Shown: positions 25,376-33,639 of the stretch, in pieces
Position numbering within the stretch: position 1 is the stretch's first letter
How the letters are laid out: every line of letters begins with the position of its first letter
From: Agromyces sp. Soil535
GTDB taxonomy: Bacteria > Actinomycetota > Actinomycetes > Actinomycetales > Microbacteriaceae
Direction of reading: 5' to 3'
Assembly (NCBI RefSeq): GCF_001428255.1
Contig: NZ_LMRW01000001.1
Coordinates: 498,504-562,503 of the forward strand
DNA length: 64,000 nucleotides
Notes under the pieces: model-generated
Seen by the model: the letters and a program-made list of their open reading frames with translations, nothing else
Databases searched by the model: none
What the model was told of the DNA's origin: nothing
Translations under genes and position numbers: made by a program

Positions 25376-26584
25376 TCAGGCCTCCTCGAGGCCGGGCGCG
25401 GGCGCCCCGGCTGCCGTCGACGCTAAGAGGGATGACGCGGCATCCGTTCGATCGGGCGGCGGCGCCGCTGTCGGCGGCGAGGCATCCGGCGATTCGGCAG
25501 CCCGCCGTGCGATCTCGGCCGCACCGCGCTTCTTGCTCAGCCACAGCTCGAGGCGCTCGACGAGCGGCGCCTGCACCGAGACGAACACGATCATGAGGGC
25601 GAGCACGGTCGCGCCGATCTCGCGGGGAATGCCCATCATGATCTGGAGCCCGTTGACCGCGCCGACTGTGATCGCCGAGAACAACAGCGCGGCGAGTGCG
25701 CCGCCGAATACCGTCATTCCGCCGAGGATCGCTGCCGTCAGGCCGTTGAACCCGGTGCCGTCCATGAAGCCGTCGATGACGCGATAGTTCATGCCGATGA
25801 CCTGGATGCCTCCGCCGATGCCGGCGAGCGCGCCGCCGAGCGCCGCGGCGCGGATCACCGCCACCCTCGTGCGCATGCCCGAGTACCGGGCGAACGCGCT
25901 CGCGGCTCCGGCCATCCGCTGCTCGTAGCCCCAGGTGCTCCGCCTCAAGTAGACCCAGACGATGACGACGAAGGCGAGCGCGATGACGATGTTCATGCCG
26001 AGCTTCGTCGCGGGGTCGAAGACCGCCAGCCGCGCGGTCTCGTCGACGACCTCGGTGTACGAGGCGCTGCCTCCGGACTGCCTGAGCGGGTAGTTCACGA
26101 GATAGCTCAGCACGAGCATGACGATCGAGTTCAGGATGATGCTGACGATCAGCTCGTTGGCACCGAGGAAGATGCGGAAGACCGCCGGGATGACACCGAC
26201 CGCGGCGCCTGCGATGGCGCCGGCCAGCAGAGCTGCGGCCGCGTGCAGGCCCTCGGGCAGCGGGATGGCGTAGCCGACGACAACGGCCGCGAGTCCCCCG
26301 AGCCCGTACTGGCCCTCCTGGCCGATGCTGAAGAGCCCCGCGCTCAGCACGAGGATGGCGCCGAGTGTCGTGAGGATGAGCGGCGCCGCCGTCGTGAGCA
26401 CCGTCGCGAAGTTGCAGTACGCGGGGGAGCAGCTGAACGCCGACTGCATGACGGTGAAGGAGGCGTCTGCGGGCGGGTAGCCCGAGGCGGCGACGAGGAA
26501 GCCGCCGACGATGAGCGCGAAGATCACCGCGAGCACCGGGACGGCTACGCGCTGCACGAGTCGGGCGACGTCGAAGTCCTTCAC
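25376..26584 (-). CDS. Nucleoside ABC transporter permease (YufP/NupP-like)
   Basis: First gene of the leftward purine operon, 402 residues. It has an N-terminal membrane helix (VAVPVLAVIFALIVGGFLVA), a periplasmic loop with two cysteines (SAFSCSPAYCNF) and the permease core APLILTTLGAILVLSAGLFS, IGQEGQYGLGGL and FLGANELIVSIILNS. The C-terminal 55 residues are low-complexity Pro/Ala. GTG 26584 is preceded at five bases by a perfect AGGAGG (plus-strand 26590-26595), which is why the longer open frame was not used. Two LacI-type palindromes lie upstream at 26617 and 26678. Confidence 0.9.
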   Translation of the reverse strand: MKDFDVARLVQRVAVPVLAVIFALIVGGFLVAASGYPPADASFTVMQSAFSCSPAYCNFATVLTTAAPLILTTLGAILVLSAGLFSIGQEGQYGLGGLAAVVVGYAIPLPEGLHAAAALLAGAIAGAAVGVIPAVFRIFLGANELIVSIILNSIVMLVLSYLVNYPLRQSGGSASYTEVVDETARLAVFDPATKLGMNIVIALAFVVIVWVYLRRSTWGYEQRMAGAASAFARYSGMRTRVAVIRAAALGGALAGIGGGIQVIGMNYRVIDGFMDGTGFNGLTAAILGGMTVFGGALAALLFSAITVGAVNGLQIMMGIPREIGATVLALMIVFVSVQAPLVERLELWLSKKRGAAEIARRAAESPDASPPTAAPPPDRTDAASSLLASTAAGAPAPGLEEA

Positions 26585-26616
26585 GGATGCCTCCTGCGTG
26601 GCCGGCACCAAGCGTG

Positions 26617-26628
26617 CAAAGCGCTTTG
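26617..26628. promoter_or_regulatory. LacI-type operator 1 (CAAAGCGCTTTG)
   Basis: Perfect 12-bp palindrome 33 bases upstream of the leftward permease start. It has the central CG step and A/T-rich arms typical of LacI/GalR operators. It shares its whole 12-bp core with operator 3, next to the LacI gene at 26874, so that protein is the probable ligand (inference). Confidence 0.75.
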
Positions 26629-26677
26629 TACCGATGTCGGATTCGCACTCGTGGGGAGGCGATGAGCACTGAGCATA

Positions 26678-26689
26678 CAAACGCGTTTG
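26678..26689. promoter_or_regulatory. LacI-type operator 2 (CAAACGCGTTTG)
   Basis: Perfect 12-bp palindrome about 61 bp from operator 1 centre to centre (close to six helical turns). It differs from operator 1 in the central ACGCGT versus AGCGCT but keeps the CAAA/TTTG arms. Spacing would allow two repressor dimers on one DNA face in the divergent promoter region. Confidence 0.7.
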
Positions 26690-26835
26690 CACCCGCACGA
26701 CGCAGTTGCTCCAATCTCAATCCGTTCGTTGCTCGCCTGAAACATCAGCGAAACACCGCACCGTCGGGAGGTGAGGTTGGGTGCGGACCGCGACGGAATC
26801 GTGCAGAATGGCTCGCGACAGCGCGCGGCCGTGCG

Positions 26836-26853
26836 TTGCAAAGCGCTTTGCAA
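26836..26853. promoter_or_regulatory. LacI-type operator 3 (TTGCAAAGCGCTTTGCAA)
   Basis: Perfect 18-bp palindrome ending 20 bases before the ATG of the LacI regulator gene. Position just upstream of the start suggests autoregulation of the rightward transcript, which also carries the second amidohydrolase. It is the longest and most symmetrical of the three sites. Confidence 0.8.
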
Positions 26854-26873
26854 GGAGCATCCGTTGGAGGGTG

Positions 26874-27923
26874 ATGACCGCCGGTTTCGAGCGCCCGCTC
26901 ACGATGGGCGAGATCGCCAGGCTCGCCGGCGTGAGCTCGACCACGGTGTCGCACGTGCTCTCGGGCAAGCGCCCGGTGAACCCGGCGACGGCCGAACGAG
27001 TGCGCGCCATCATCGAGCGAGCCGGGTACGTGCCGGCCTCCGCGGCGCGTTCACTCCAGTCCGGGCGGAGCCTGCTCATCGGCCTCGTCGTCCCCGACAT
27101 CACGCACTCGTTCTTCGCGAGGATCGCCAAGGGCGTCGAGGAGACGGCGCGGGCGTACGACTACGGCGTGATCTTCTGCAGCAGCAGCCAGTCCGATGTC
27201 GCGACCGGCCGGCGGTATCTCGGCCTCCTCAGGGACCAGACGATCGACGGCCTCGTCTATGTCGGCAGTGACGTGGCGGTCGACCGCGACGAGCTTCGAG
27301 GCCTTGCCGGACGCTTTCCGCTCGTGTTCGCCGACGAGGAACTCCCCGACGTCCCCTCCGTGCCGACGGTGGCATGCGACAACTTCGATGGCGGCCGTCT
27401 CGCCGCACGCCATCTCCACGAACTCGGCCACCGCAAGGTCGTCGTCCTCGCTGGACCGGTGCCACTGCACTCGACGACCGAGCGCGTCCGCGGATTCGCC
27501 GAGTTCTTCCCGAATGCCCTCGTGCTGCACGGTTCGTTCGACCGGGACTCGGCGGCGCGCCTCGTCGACAGCCTGCTCGGCAACGGCGTCGCGTTCACCG
27601 GGGTGCTCGCCGGCAACGACGACATCGCGATCGGCGCGGTGCGTCGGCTCGAGGAGTCGGGGCTGCGTGTGCCTGAAGACGTCTCCGTGGTCGGCTTCGA
27701 CGACGTGGAGCTCGCCGGTGGCATGCGGCCGGCGCTCACGACCATACGGCAGCCGGGCCAGGAGATGGGCCGACGCTCGGCGGAGCTCCTCCTCCAGGCG
27801 CTCACCGATGACCTGCCGATGGGCGACGACGTGACGGTCCTGCCCGTCGAGCTGATCGTGCGAGACTCGACGGCGCCGCCCCGGGCCAGTGCGTCGCCGA
27901 CCGAACGCAAGGAATCGAGGTAG
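26874..27923 (+). CDS. LacI-family regulator of the purine island
   Basis: 349-residue repressor. The LacI helix-turn-helix and hinge are at the N-terminus (MGEIARLAGVSSTTVSHVL, GKRPVNPATAERVRAIIERA), followed by a periplasmic-binding-protein-like sensor domain (IGLVVPDITHSFFARIAKGV; DGLVYVGSD; FTGVLAGNDDIAIGAVRRL; VSVVGFDDVELAGG). ATG 26874 follows GGAGG at 26866-26870; GTG 26871 is an in-frame alternative. It is divergent from the transporter operon, with three palindromic operators between, and two bases upstream of the MtaD-like gene. The likely effector is a purine or nucleoside, by context. Confidence 0.9.
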   Translation: MTAGFERPLTMGEIARLAGVSSTTVSHVLSGKRPVNPATAERVRAIIERAGYVPASAARSLQSGRSLLIGLVVPDITHSFFARIAKGVEETARAYDYGVIFCSSSQSDVATGRRYLGLLRDQTIDGLVYVGSDVAVDRDELRGLAGRFPLVFADEELPDVPSVPTVACDNFDGGRLAARHLHELGHRKVVVLAGPVPLHSTTERVRGFAEFFPNALVLHGSFDRDSAARLVDSLLGNGVAFTGVLAGNDDIAIGAVRRLEESGLRVPEDVSVVGFDDVELAGGMRPALTTIRQPGQEMGRRSAELLLQALTDDLPMGDDVTVLPVELIVRDSTAPPRASASPTERKESR

Positions 27924-27925
27924 CC

Positions 27926-29287
27926 ATGCCTGACGGGCGCAACGACGAACGCGGCCCCGCCGACCTGCTCATCACCGGTGCGACGGTGCTCCTGCACGAC
28001 GCCGCCGGCGAGATCCGGTTCGCCGACGACCAGCGCATCGTCGTCCACGGCGACACCATCACGGCGATCGAGGCATCCGACGGCTCCACGCCCGCCGCGG
28101 TCGAGGTGATCGACGCGCGCGGCAAGCTCGCGATGCCGGGCTTCATCAACTGCCACACGCACTCGCCGATGGTCATGTTCCGCGGTGTGGCCGAGGACGT
28201 GCCCGATGACCGCTGGTTCAATGAGTTCATCTGGCCGATGGAGGTCAACCTCACGGAGGAGGATGTCGAGGTCGCCACCTGGCTCGCCGTGGCCGAGATG
28301 ATCCGCAGCGGGGTGACGACGTTCGCCGACCACTACTTCGACATCGACGCCATCGCGAGGGTCGTGGATGCCTCGGGGCTCCGTGCGGTGCTCGGCTCGA
28401 CGTACTTCTCGACGGATGGCGCCGCGGGGATCCAGCAGTCGCTGGAGCGCGCACTCGACCACCGGGGCGCCGCGGGCGGTCGCATCACGACGGCGCTCGC
28501 CCCGCACGCCACCTACACCGTGAGCGACGAGGACCTGGCGGCGACCGCCGCCGCAGCGCACGAGTACGGCCTGCTCGTGCACGTGCACGCGTCGGAGAGT
28601 CGAACGCAGACCCGGCACAGCCTCGAACGGCTCGGGTACACGCCGATCGAGGCGCTCCGCCGCGCCGGCCTGCTCGACACGCAGACGCTCATCGCGCACG
28701 GGGTCGGCATCGTCCCGGAGGACCTTCCGGCCCTGAGCGCGGCCGATCGGGTCGGAGTCGGCAGCGCCCCGAAGGGCTATCTCAAGCACGGTCAGGACAC
28801 CACGCCGATTCGACTGCTCGCGGCAGCCGGCGTGCCCGTCGGCCTTGCCACCGACGGCGCCGCGTCCAACAACACGCTCGACGTCTGGGAGTCCATGACG
28901 TATCTCACGCTCGTCACGAAGGCCGTCGAACGCGACCCCACGTTCATGCCGGCGCGGACCGCGCTCCGCCACGCCACCACGGAGAGCGCGGCGGCGCTCG
29001 GCCTCACCGGTACGATCGGGCGGCTCGCCCCCGGTCACCAAGCCGACCTCGTGCTGGTCGACCTCCGGGCGCCGCGCCTTCAGCCGATCCACGACCTCGC
29101 GAACACGCTCGTCTACAGCGGTCGCTCCGACGATATCGACACCACGATCGTCGCCGGCAGGGTGCTCATGCGCGACAAGCGGGTGCTGACCGTCGACGTC
29201 GGCGCGATCATCGACGACCTCGCCTCTCGGCTGGCTCGCCTCACCGACCGCAGTCACGGCACGAGCATCCAGAGCTACGATGCGTGA
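27926..29287 (+). CDS. Amidohydrolase, MtaD-like (MTA/SAH deaminase family)
   Basis: 453 residues. Metal and substrate motifs in order: MPGFINCHTHSPMVMFRGVA, then VHVHASES, IAHGVGI and VGLATDGAASNNTLDVWESM, the last typical of 5-methylthioadenosine/S-adenosylhomocysteine deaminases. EFIWPMEVNLTEEDV also matches that branch. It would convert an adenosine-type compound to the inosine-type product, which the nucleoside hydrolases could then cleave. It is co-transcribed with the LacI gene (2-base gap) and converges on the creatininase-family gene. Substrate is inferred. Confidence 0.87.
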   Translation: MPDGRNDERGPADLLITGATVLLHDAAGEIRFADDQRIVVHGDTITAIEASDGSTPAAVEVIDARGKLAMPGFINCHTHSPMVMFRGVAEDVPDDRWFNEFIWPMEVNLTEEDVEVATWLAVAEMIRSGVTTFADHYFDIDAIARVVDASGLRAVLGSTYFSTDGAAGIQQSLERALDHRGAAGGRITTALAPHATYTVSDEDLAATAAAAHEYGLLVHVHASESRTQTRHSLERLGYTPIEALRRAGLLDTQTLIAHGVGIVPEDLPALSAADRVGVGSAPKGYLKHGQDTTPIRLLAAAGVPVGLATDGAASNNTLDVWESMTYLTLVTKAVERDPTFMPARTALRHATTESAAALGLTGTIGRLAPGHQADLVLVDLRAPRLQPIHDLANTLVYSGRSDDIDTTIVAGRVLMRDKRVLTVDVGAIIDDLASRLARLTDRSHGTSIQSYDA

Positions 29288-29312
29288 GCACATCCGCCGG
29301 GAGAGGCCCGGG

Positions 29313-30098
29313 TCACTCCGCCATGAAGTCGGCGAGCACTGCGAGCGAGGACTCGACGGTCGCGGCGATGATGTGCTCGCCCTTCGCCGCGGTGGCCGGC
29401 GCGGGGTCGCCGAACACCCCGCTCGCCGAGAAGCGATGCAGCTGCATCGGCCGCGTGCCGAAGTCGCTCGGGAAGCTCGGGTACTCCGGCGCGGCACGGT
29501 CGAGGCGCACGACCGTCGGGTCGATCGCCAGCATGATCGAGGTCTCGGCTTCCTCGGCGTGATTCAGTCCCGGCGCGGCCGGTCGGCTCTCGCGCACAGC
29601 CTCGATCGCGGCATCCATGCCCGGATAGTCGAGGGCGATCGCGCGCACGACCCCCTCCGCTTCGAGTGCCCGCATGGCCTGGGCGAGCGGAAGGCGGTTC
29701 CCCCAATCGCCGTTCACGACGATGAATCGCGTGGCGCCCGCCGCGGCCGCCGACCGGCCGAGGTCCGTGGCGATCGCGACGACGGTCGCCGTCGAGAGCG
29801 AGACGGTGCCCGGGTACCCGGCATTGTTCCACGTGTCGCCGTAGTGGACGGGCGGCAGCAGTACGGCGTCGAGTCTCTCGGCGAGGCGGTGCGCGACCTC
29901 CGCCGCGGTGGCGGTGTCGGTGCCGAGCGGCAGGTGCGGGCCGTGCTGCTCGAGGGCTCCGAACGGCAGGATCGCGACGGATGCGGGGCGCGACAGGTGC
30001 GCGGCGACATCCGTCCAGGGCGTGCGATAGGCGTCGAGCACGGTGGCGGGCTCCTCTTGCGTCGTCGGGCCGCGACCGATCGTCGCGGACGCTTCCAT
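29313..30098 (-). CDS. Creatininase-family amidohydrolase
   Basis: 261 residues with the creatininase metal site: ILPFGALEQHGPHLPLGTD (Glu/His/Asp ligands), YGDTWNNAGYPGTVSL, FIVVNGDWGN, and LNHAEEAETSIMLAIDP. The family includes creatinine amidohydrolase, FAPy deformylase ArfB and mycofactocin peptidase MftE; in a purine context a formamide or ureide amidohydrolase role is possible but not shown. It is transcribed leftward from a 32-base gap shared with a rightward amidohydrolase, so both must have very short or leaderless 5' regions. The ribosome site is weak. Confidence 0.82.
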   Translation of the reverse strand: MEASATIGRGPTTQEEPATVLDAYRTPWTDVAAHLSRPASVAILPFGALEQHGPHLPLGTDTATAAEVAHRLAERLDAVLLPPVHYGDTWNNAGYPGTVSLSTATVVAIATDLGRSAAAAGATRFIVVNGDWGNRLPLAQAMRALEAEGVVRAIALDYPGMDAAIEAVRESRPAAPGLNHAEEAETSIMLAIDPTVVRLDRAAPEYPSFPSDFGTRPMQLHRFSASGVFGDPAPATAAKGEHIIAATVESSLAVLADFMAE

Positions 30099-30130
30099 GA
30101 AACCAGTGATCGCAACCCCGAGGAGTGCCG

Positions 30131-31345
30131 ATGACCGAGCGTCTGAACGGGGTCGAGCTGTGGGACGGAGATCGCGCCGTCGGCCTCGTCGACCTGCACT
30201 GGGGCACCACGGGACACGACGGTCACGTGGTTGCGGCGACCCCCGCCGCGGCGGATGAGGCGTGCGGCCTCAGCGTGATCCCCGGCCTCATCGATACGCA
30301 CGTGCACCTGATCGGTTACGCGGGTGACGGGCACGCCGATTTCCTCAGCTGGCCGCTCACCACGCGCCCCGAGGAGCAGACCCTGCACGGGCTCGCGCAC
30401 GCGCAGCGCGCGCTGCGCTCAGGCGTCACGACCCTGCGCGATCTCGCGGCCGACGACATCCAGTTCTCGCTTCGCCGGGCGCTTGACGCCGGGCTCATCG
30501 ACGGCCCGCGGGTGCAAGCGCACGGCATGGTGGGGATGACCGGCGGGCACGGCGACCTGTTCACCCCGCCGGCCGTCACTCAGCGCAAGCCTGTCGCCGA
30601 CGGACCGGATGCCTGCCGGGCGCTCGTGCGGCGGTTCGCCCGCGACGGCGCCGACGGCATCAAGATCGCCACGACCGGCGGCGTCCTGTCCGTGGGAGAC
30701 AAGGCGAGCTGGCGCAACCACACTCGCGCCGAGATCGACGCCATCGTCGACGAGGCGCACGCGCTCGGCATGCGGGTCGCGGCGCACGCGCACACCGAGA
30801 AGGGCATCGAGATCGCGCTCGCGGCCGGGGTCGACTCGATCGAGCACGGTACGCTCCTCGGCGCTCCGCAGGCGGCTCGGCTCACGACGGCCGGTGTGAC
30901 GGTCGCGCCGACCCTGCTCATCAACGACCGGATCGCGGCCGGTCGCGGCGTCTCGCCCGAGCAGCAGGAGAAGGCCGCCGAGCTCGTCGAGCGTCGCGAC
31001 GCGCTGCTGCGGGCCGCGGCCGACGCTGGCGTCGACTTCGTGCTCGGCACCGACGCGAACGGGTCGCACGTCGAGTTCGGCGAACAGATGCACGAGGTGC
31101 GGCGCATGGCGGAGGTGTTCGGCTGGAGCGCCGAGCGTGCCTTGCAGGCCGCGACCTCCCGCGCGGCGGCGGCGATCGGGCGGGGCTCCTCACTGGGCCG
31201 GGTGCAACCCGGGATGCTTGCAGACTTCGTCGTGATGCGGGGGCGACCCTGGCTCGATCTCGCCGATCTCGACCCCGGCGGCATCGTCGCGGTCGTGTCC
31301 CGCGGTCGAGTCGTCGCCGGGAACCTCGCCGTCGCACCCGCTTGA
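30131..31345 (+). CDS. Amidohydrolase, imidazolonepropionase/Xaa-Pro dipeptidase-like
   Basis: 404 residues. The metal motif is VIPGLIDTHVHLIGYAGDGH, with an adjacent TLRDLA, then GADGIKIATTGGVLS (lysine ligand position), AAHAHTEKGIEIALAAGVDS, IEHGTLL and VLGTDANGSHVEFGEQMHEV. This is the Sgx9260/Xaa-Pro-type branch of the superfamily, with very varied substrates. ATG 30131 is favoured over GTG 30125 because AGGAG (30121-30125) is five bases before it. It is the right-hand gene of the purine island, ending 36 bases before the right copy of the 42-bp repeat. Confidence 0.83.
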   Translation: MTERLNGVELWDGDRAVGLVDLHWGTTGHDGHVVAATPAAADEACGLSVIPGLIDTHVHLIGYAGDGHADFLSWPLTTRPEEQTLHGLAHAQRALRSGVTTLRDLAADDIQFSLRRALDAGLIDGPRVQAHGMVGMTGGHGDLFTPPAVTQRKPVADGPDACRALVRRFARDGADGIKIATTGGVLSVGDKASWRNHTRAEIDAIVDEAHALGMRVAAHAHTEKGIEIALAAGVDSIEHGTLLGAPQAARLTTAGVTVAPTLLINDRIAAGRGVSPEQQEKAAELVERRDALLRAAADAGVDFVLGTDANGSHVEFGEQMHEVRRMAEVFGWSAERALQAATSRAAAAIGRGSSLGRVQPGMLADFVVMRGRPWLDLADLDPGGIVAVVSRGRVVAGNLAVAPA

Positions 31346-31380
31346 GTTCACCCCTCCGGATCGAACTCCGCCCGGTTGAC

Positions 31381-31422
31381 CGGATGCCGCTGGCTACTTC
31401 GTGACGCTCCGGGACGACGGCT
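31381..31422 (+). repeat. Right copy of 42-bp direct repeat, overlapping the oxidase 3' end
   Basis: Direct repeat of 17770-17811 (41/42 identical). Bases 31394-31422 encode the last residues and stop of the alpha-hydroxy-acid oxidase on the minus strand, and 31381-31393 lie just beyond the stop. Because the complete gene ends here while the left copy is an orphan, this looks like the attachment or recombination junction next to the resident gene. Confidence 0.85.
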
Positions 31423-32764
31423 TCGCAGACGCCGGCTTCGACGCGGCCTGCTTCGTCGCTGCGGTCGACCGCGGAGTGCGCACGGTGCGCGGCTTCGACG
31501 AGGCCGCCGCCTCCGCGGCATCCGCCACCGGCTTCGCAATGGGCGTGAGCCGCGCCAGCTGGGTGACATGCTGCGGGCCGAGCTCGTCGAGCGTGGCGAC
31601 CTCGAGCAGCTTCATGGTGCGCACGATCTCGGTGCGGAGGATCTCGATCGTCCTGTCGACGCCACGTCGTCCGCCGGCCATGAGCCCGTAGAGGTACGCA
31701 CGGCCGATGAGCGTGAAGCGTGCGCCGAGCGCGATCGACGCGACGATGTCGGCGCCCGACATGATGCCCGTGTCGAGGTGCACCTCCATGTCGGCGCCGA
31801 CCTCGCGCACGACGTGCGGGAGCAGGTGGAACGGGATCGGTGCGCGGTCGAGCTGCCGGCCGCCGTGGTTCGAGAGCACGATGCCGTCGACGCCCTTGCC
31901 GGCGAGGATCTTCGCGTCTTCGACGGTCTGCACGCCCTTGATCATGATCCTGCCGGGCCACATCTCGCGGATGACGTCGAGGTCCTCGAGCGAGATCGTC
32001 GGGTCCATTGCCGAGTCGAGCAGCTCGCCGACGGTGCCGCCCGTCGACGACAGCGATGCGAACTCGAGCTTGGGGGTCGTGAGGAAGTTGATCCACCAGG
32101 CTGGGCGGGGGATCGCGTTGATCACGGTGCCAGGGGTGAGCTGCGGCGGGATCGAGAAGCCGTTGCGCTTGTCGCGCAGGCGTGCGCCGGCGACGGGGGT
32201 GTCGACCGTGAAGAAGAGGGTGTCGAAGCCGGCGGATGCCGCGCGCCGAACGAGCCCGTACGAGATCTCGCGGTCGCGCATCACGTACAGCTGGAACCAG
32301 TTGCGGCCGTCGGGGTTCGCCGCCTTCACGTCCTCGATGGAGGTCGTGCCGAGCGTCGAGAGGGTGAACGGGATCCCGGCCGCGCCGGCGGCGCCCGCGC
32401 CGGCGCCCTCGCCCTCGGTCTGCATGAGGCGGGTGAATCCCGTCGGTGCGATGCCGAAGGGCAGCGCGCTCGGGCCGCCGAGCACCTCGCGGGTCGTGTC
32501 GACGACCGGCACGTTGCGCAGGATCGACGGGTGGAACTCGATGTCCTGGAACGCCTGCCGGGCCCGCGCAAGCGACAGCTCGCCCTCCGCCGCGCCCTCG
32601 GTGTAGTCGAACGGCGCCTTCGGCGTGCGGCGCTTCGCGATGGCGCGGAGGTCGGCGATCGTCAGGGCCTTCTCGAGCCGCCGGTCGGTGGCGTTGAGCG
32701 TCGGCTTCTTGAACTTCATGAGCTCGGTGAGCTCTCTCACGTTGGGGAGTTGGCGCTGGACCAT
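31394..32764 (-). CDS. FMN-dependent alpha-hydroxy-acid oxidase/dehydrogenase (L-lactate dehydrogenase type)
   Basis: Oxidises an L-2-hydroxyacid, probably L-lactate, to the 2-oxoacid. The 456-residue protein has [11 protein letters not shown] (active-site Tyr region), [51 protein letters not shown] and the catalytic block [16 protein letters not shown] (His and Arg). [15 protein letters not shown] closes the FMN site. The final 45 residues are an Ala/Lys/Ser/Pro-rich tail not needed by the family. It lies 12 bases downstream of a FadR-type GntR regulator with twin operators, the arrangement of lldR-lldD loci. Its 3' end is the right junction of the purine island. Confidence 0.9.
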   Translation of the reverse strand: MVQRQLPNVRELTELMKFKKPTLNATDRRLEKALTIADLRAIAKRRTPKAPFDYTEGAAEGELSLARARQAFQDIEFHPSILRNVPVVDTTREVLGGPSALPFGIAPTGFTRLMQTEGEGAGAGAAGAAGIPFTLSTLGTTSIEDVKAANPDGRNWFQLYVMRDREISYGLVRRAASAGFDTLFFTVDTPVAGARLRDKRNGFSIPPQLTPGTVINAIPRPAWWINFLTTPKLEFASLSSTGGTVGELLDSAMDPTISLEDLDVIREMWPGRIMIKGVQTVEDAKILAGKGVDGIVLSNHGGRQLDRAPIPFHLLPHVVREVGADMEVHLDTGIMSGADIVASIALGARFTLIGRAYLYGLMAGGRRGVDRTIEILRTEIVRTMKLLEVATLDELGPQHVTQLARLTPIAKPVADAAEAAASSKPRTVRTPRSTAATKQAASKPASAKPSSRSVTK

Positions 32765-32776
32765 GGGTGCTCTCTC

Positions 32777-33517
32777 TCAGGCGGGGATGCGTGCGGGGTC
32801 GGGAGACGTCTCGGCGTAGTACCCCGAGATGTGGTCGTGCATGCGGGTGCGCGCGGCCGCGGCATCCGCTGCTCGAATCGCGGCGACGACCGCTCGGTGC
32901 TCGCTGCGCAGGCGGGCGGAAGTCGCGTGCCAGTCTTCGATGCGGGCAAGCCCCGCGAGCGCGTAGCCCTCGATGCCGCTGCGCAGGCCCGCCATTGTGG
33001 CGGTGATCACCTGATTGCCGGATGCCTCGGCGAGGGCGAGGTGGAACGCCGCGTCGAGCGCGAGGAACTCGGGGGCGGTGAGGCCGGGATCGTCCATGGC
33101 GTCGAGCAGGCGTTCGGCACCGGCCAGGTCGGGCCGGTGATCGGTGGCGGATGCCGCGGCGAGATCGCCCGCGACGGATGCCTCGAGCACGAGGCGGGTC
33201 GCGACGATGTCGGCGACCGGGAATCCGCTCGCCGCGACCTGCAGTCGCATGAGCGCGCTCATGCCGCCGCCGGGCGTGGAGATGATGATGGCGCCGGCGC
33301 TCGGCCCGGAGCCCGTGTGCGTGCGGATGAGCCCGAGCACCTCCAGCACTCGCAGCGCTTCGCGCACGCTCGATCTGCCGACGCCGAGTTCGGCGGCGAG
33401 GGCGCGCTCGCCGGGGAGCCGATCGCCGGGGGCGAGTTCGCCCGAGAGGAGCTGTCGTTCGATGTGCTCGAGCACGATCTCCCAGGCGCGCGGCTCGGCG
33501 GACGTGTCAGCTGCCAT
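32777..33517 (-). CDS. FadR/LldR-type GntR regulator
   Basis: 246-residue repressor. Winged-helix GntR domain: AWEIVLEHIERQLLSGELAP, GDRLPGERALAAELGVGRSS, VREALRVLEVLGLIRTHTGS. The C-terminal FadR (FCD) helical bundle has FLALDAAFHLALAEASGNQV and a late HDHISGYYAE metal-site-like segment. ATG 33517 was chosen as the last plausible start before the conserved domain, with GAGGAA upstream; a longer open frame to 33556 would run through the operators. It forms an operon with the lactate-type oxidase and probably represses both through the two palindromes at 33543 and 33566. The effector is likely L-lactate or a related hydroxyacid. Confidence 0.88.
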   Translation of the reverse strand: MAADTSAEPRAWEIVLEHIERQLLSGELAPGDRLPGERALAAELGVGRSSVREALRVLEVLGLIRTHTGSGPSAGAIIISTPGGGMSALMRLQVAASGFPVADIVATRLVLEASVAGDLAAASATDHRPDLAGAERLLDAMDDPGLTAPEFLALDAAFHLALAEASGNQVITATMAGLRSGIEGYALAGLARIEDWHATSARLRSEHRAVVAAIRAADAAAARTRMHDHISGYYAETSPDPARIPA

Positions 33518-33542
33518 GCCGTCCGTTCCTCTCGCTGCACTG

Positions 33543-33557
33543 TGTGGTCTGACCACA
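33543..33557. promoter_or_regulatory. GntR operator A (TGTGGTCTGACCACA)
   Basis: Perfect palindrome around a central T, containing TGGTCTGACCA, the form expected for FadR/LldR-type GntR regulators (TGGT-N3-ACCA). It lies 26 bases upstream of the GntR start and is the mirror partner of operator B 23 bases away, roughly two helical turns. Confidence 0.85.
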
Positions 33558-33565
33558 GTAGCAGA

Positions 33566-33580
33566 TGTGGTCAGACCACA
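33566..33580. promoter_or_regulatory. GntR operator B (TGTGGTCAGACCACA)
   Basis: Second perfect 15-bp palindrome, identical to operator A except for its central base (A instead of T on the plus strand, so it is the reverse complement of A). Two adjacent sites upstream of a GntR-oxidase operon point to cooperative autorepression. It lies 60 bases from the divergent membrane-protein gene at 33640, which could also be affected. Confidence 0.85.
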
Positions 33581-33639
33581 CGAGGCGGCGGGTCGTTCGG
33601 CCCTGTCGCGTTGCGCATCGGCTGTGGGACGCTGGGGTG

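Noticed and set aside
25374..26720. Large N-terminal extension of the second purine permease (24399 frame)
   Set aside because: The frame stays open upstream only as an out-of-frame shadow of the other permease; GTG 25373 begins the conserved sequence two bases after that gene's stop.
17848..31345. Integrative element carrying its own integrase
   Set aside because: Every gene in the interval is metabolic, transport or regulatory; no tyrosine or serine recombinase motif was found, so only the flanking repeats support mobility.
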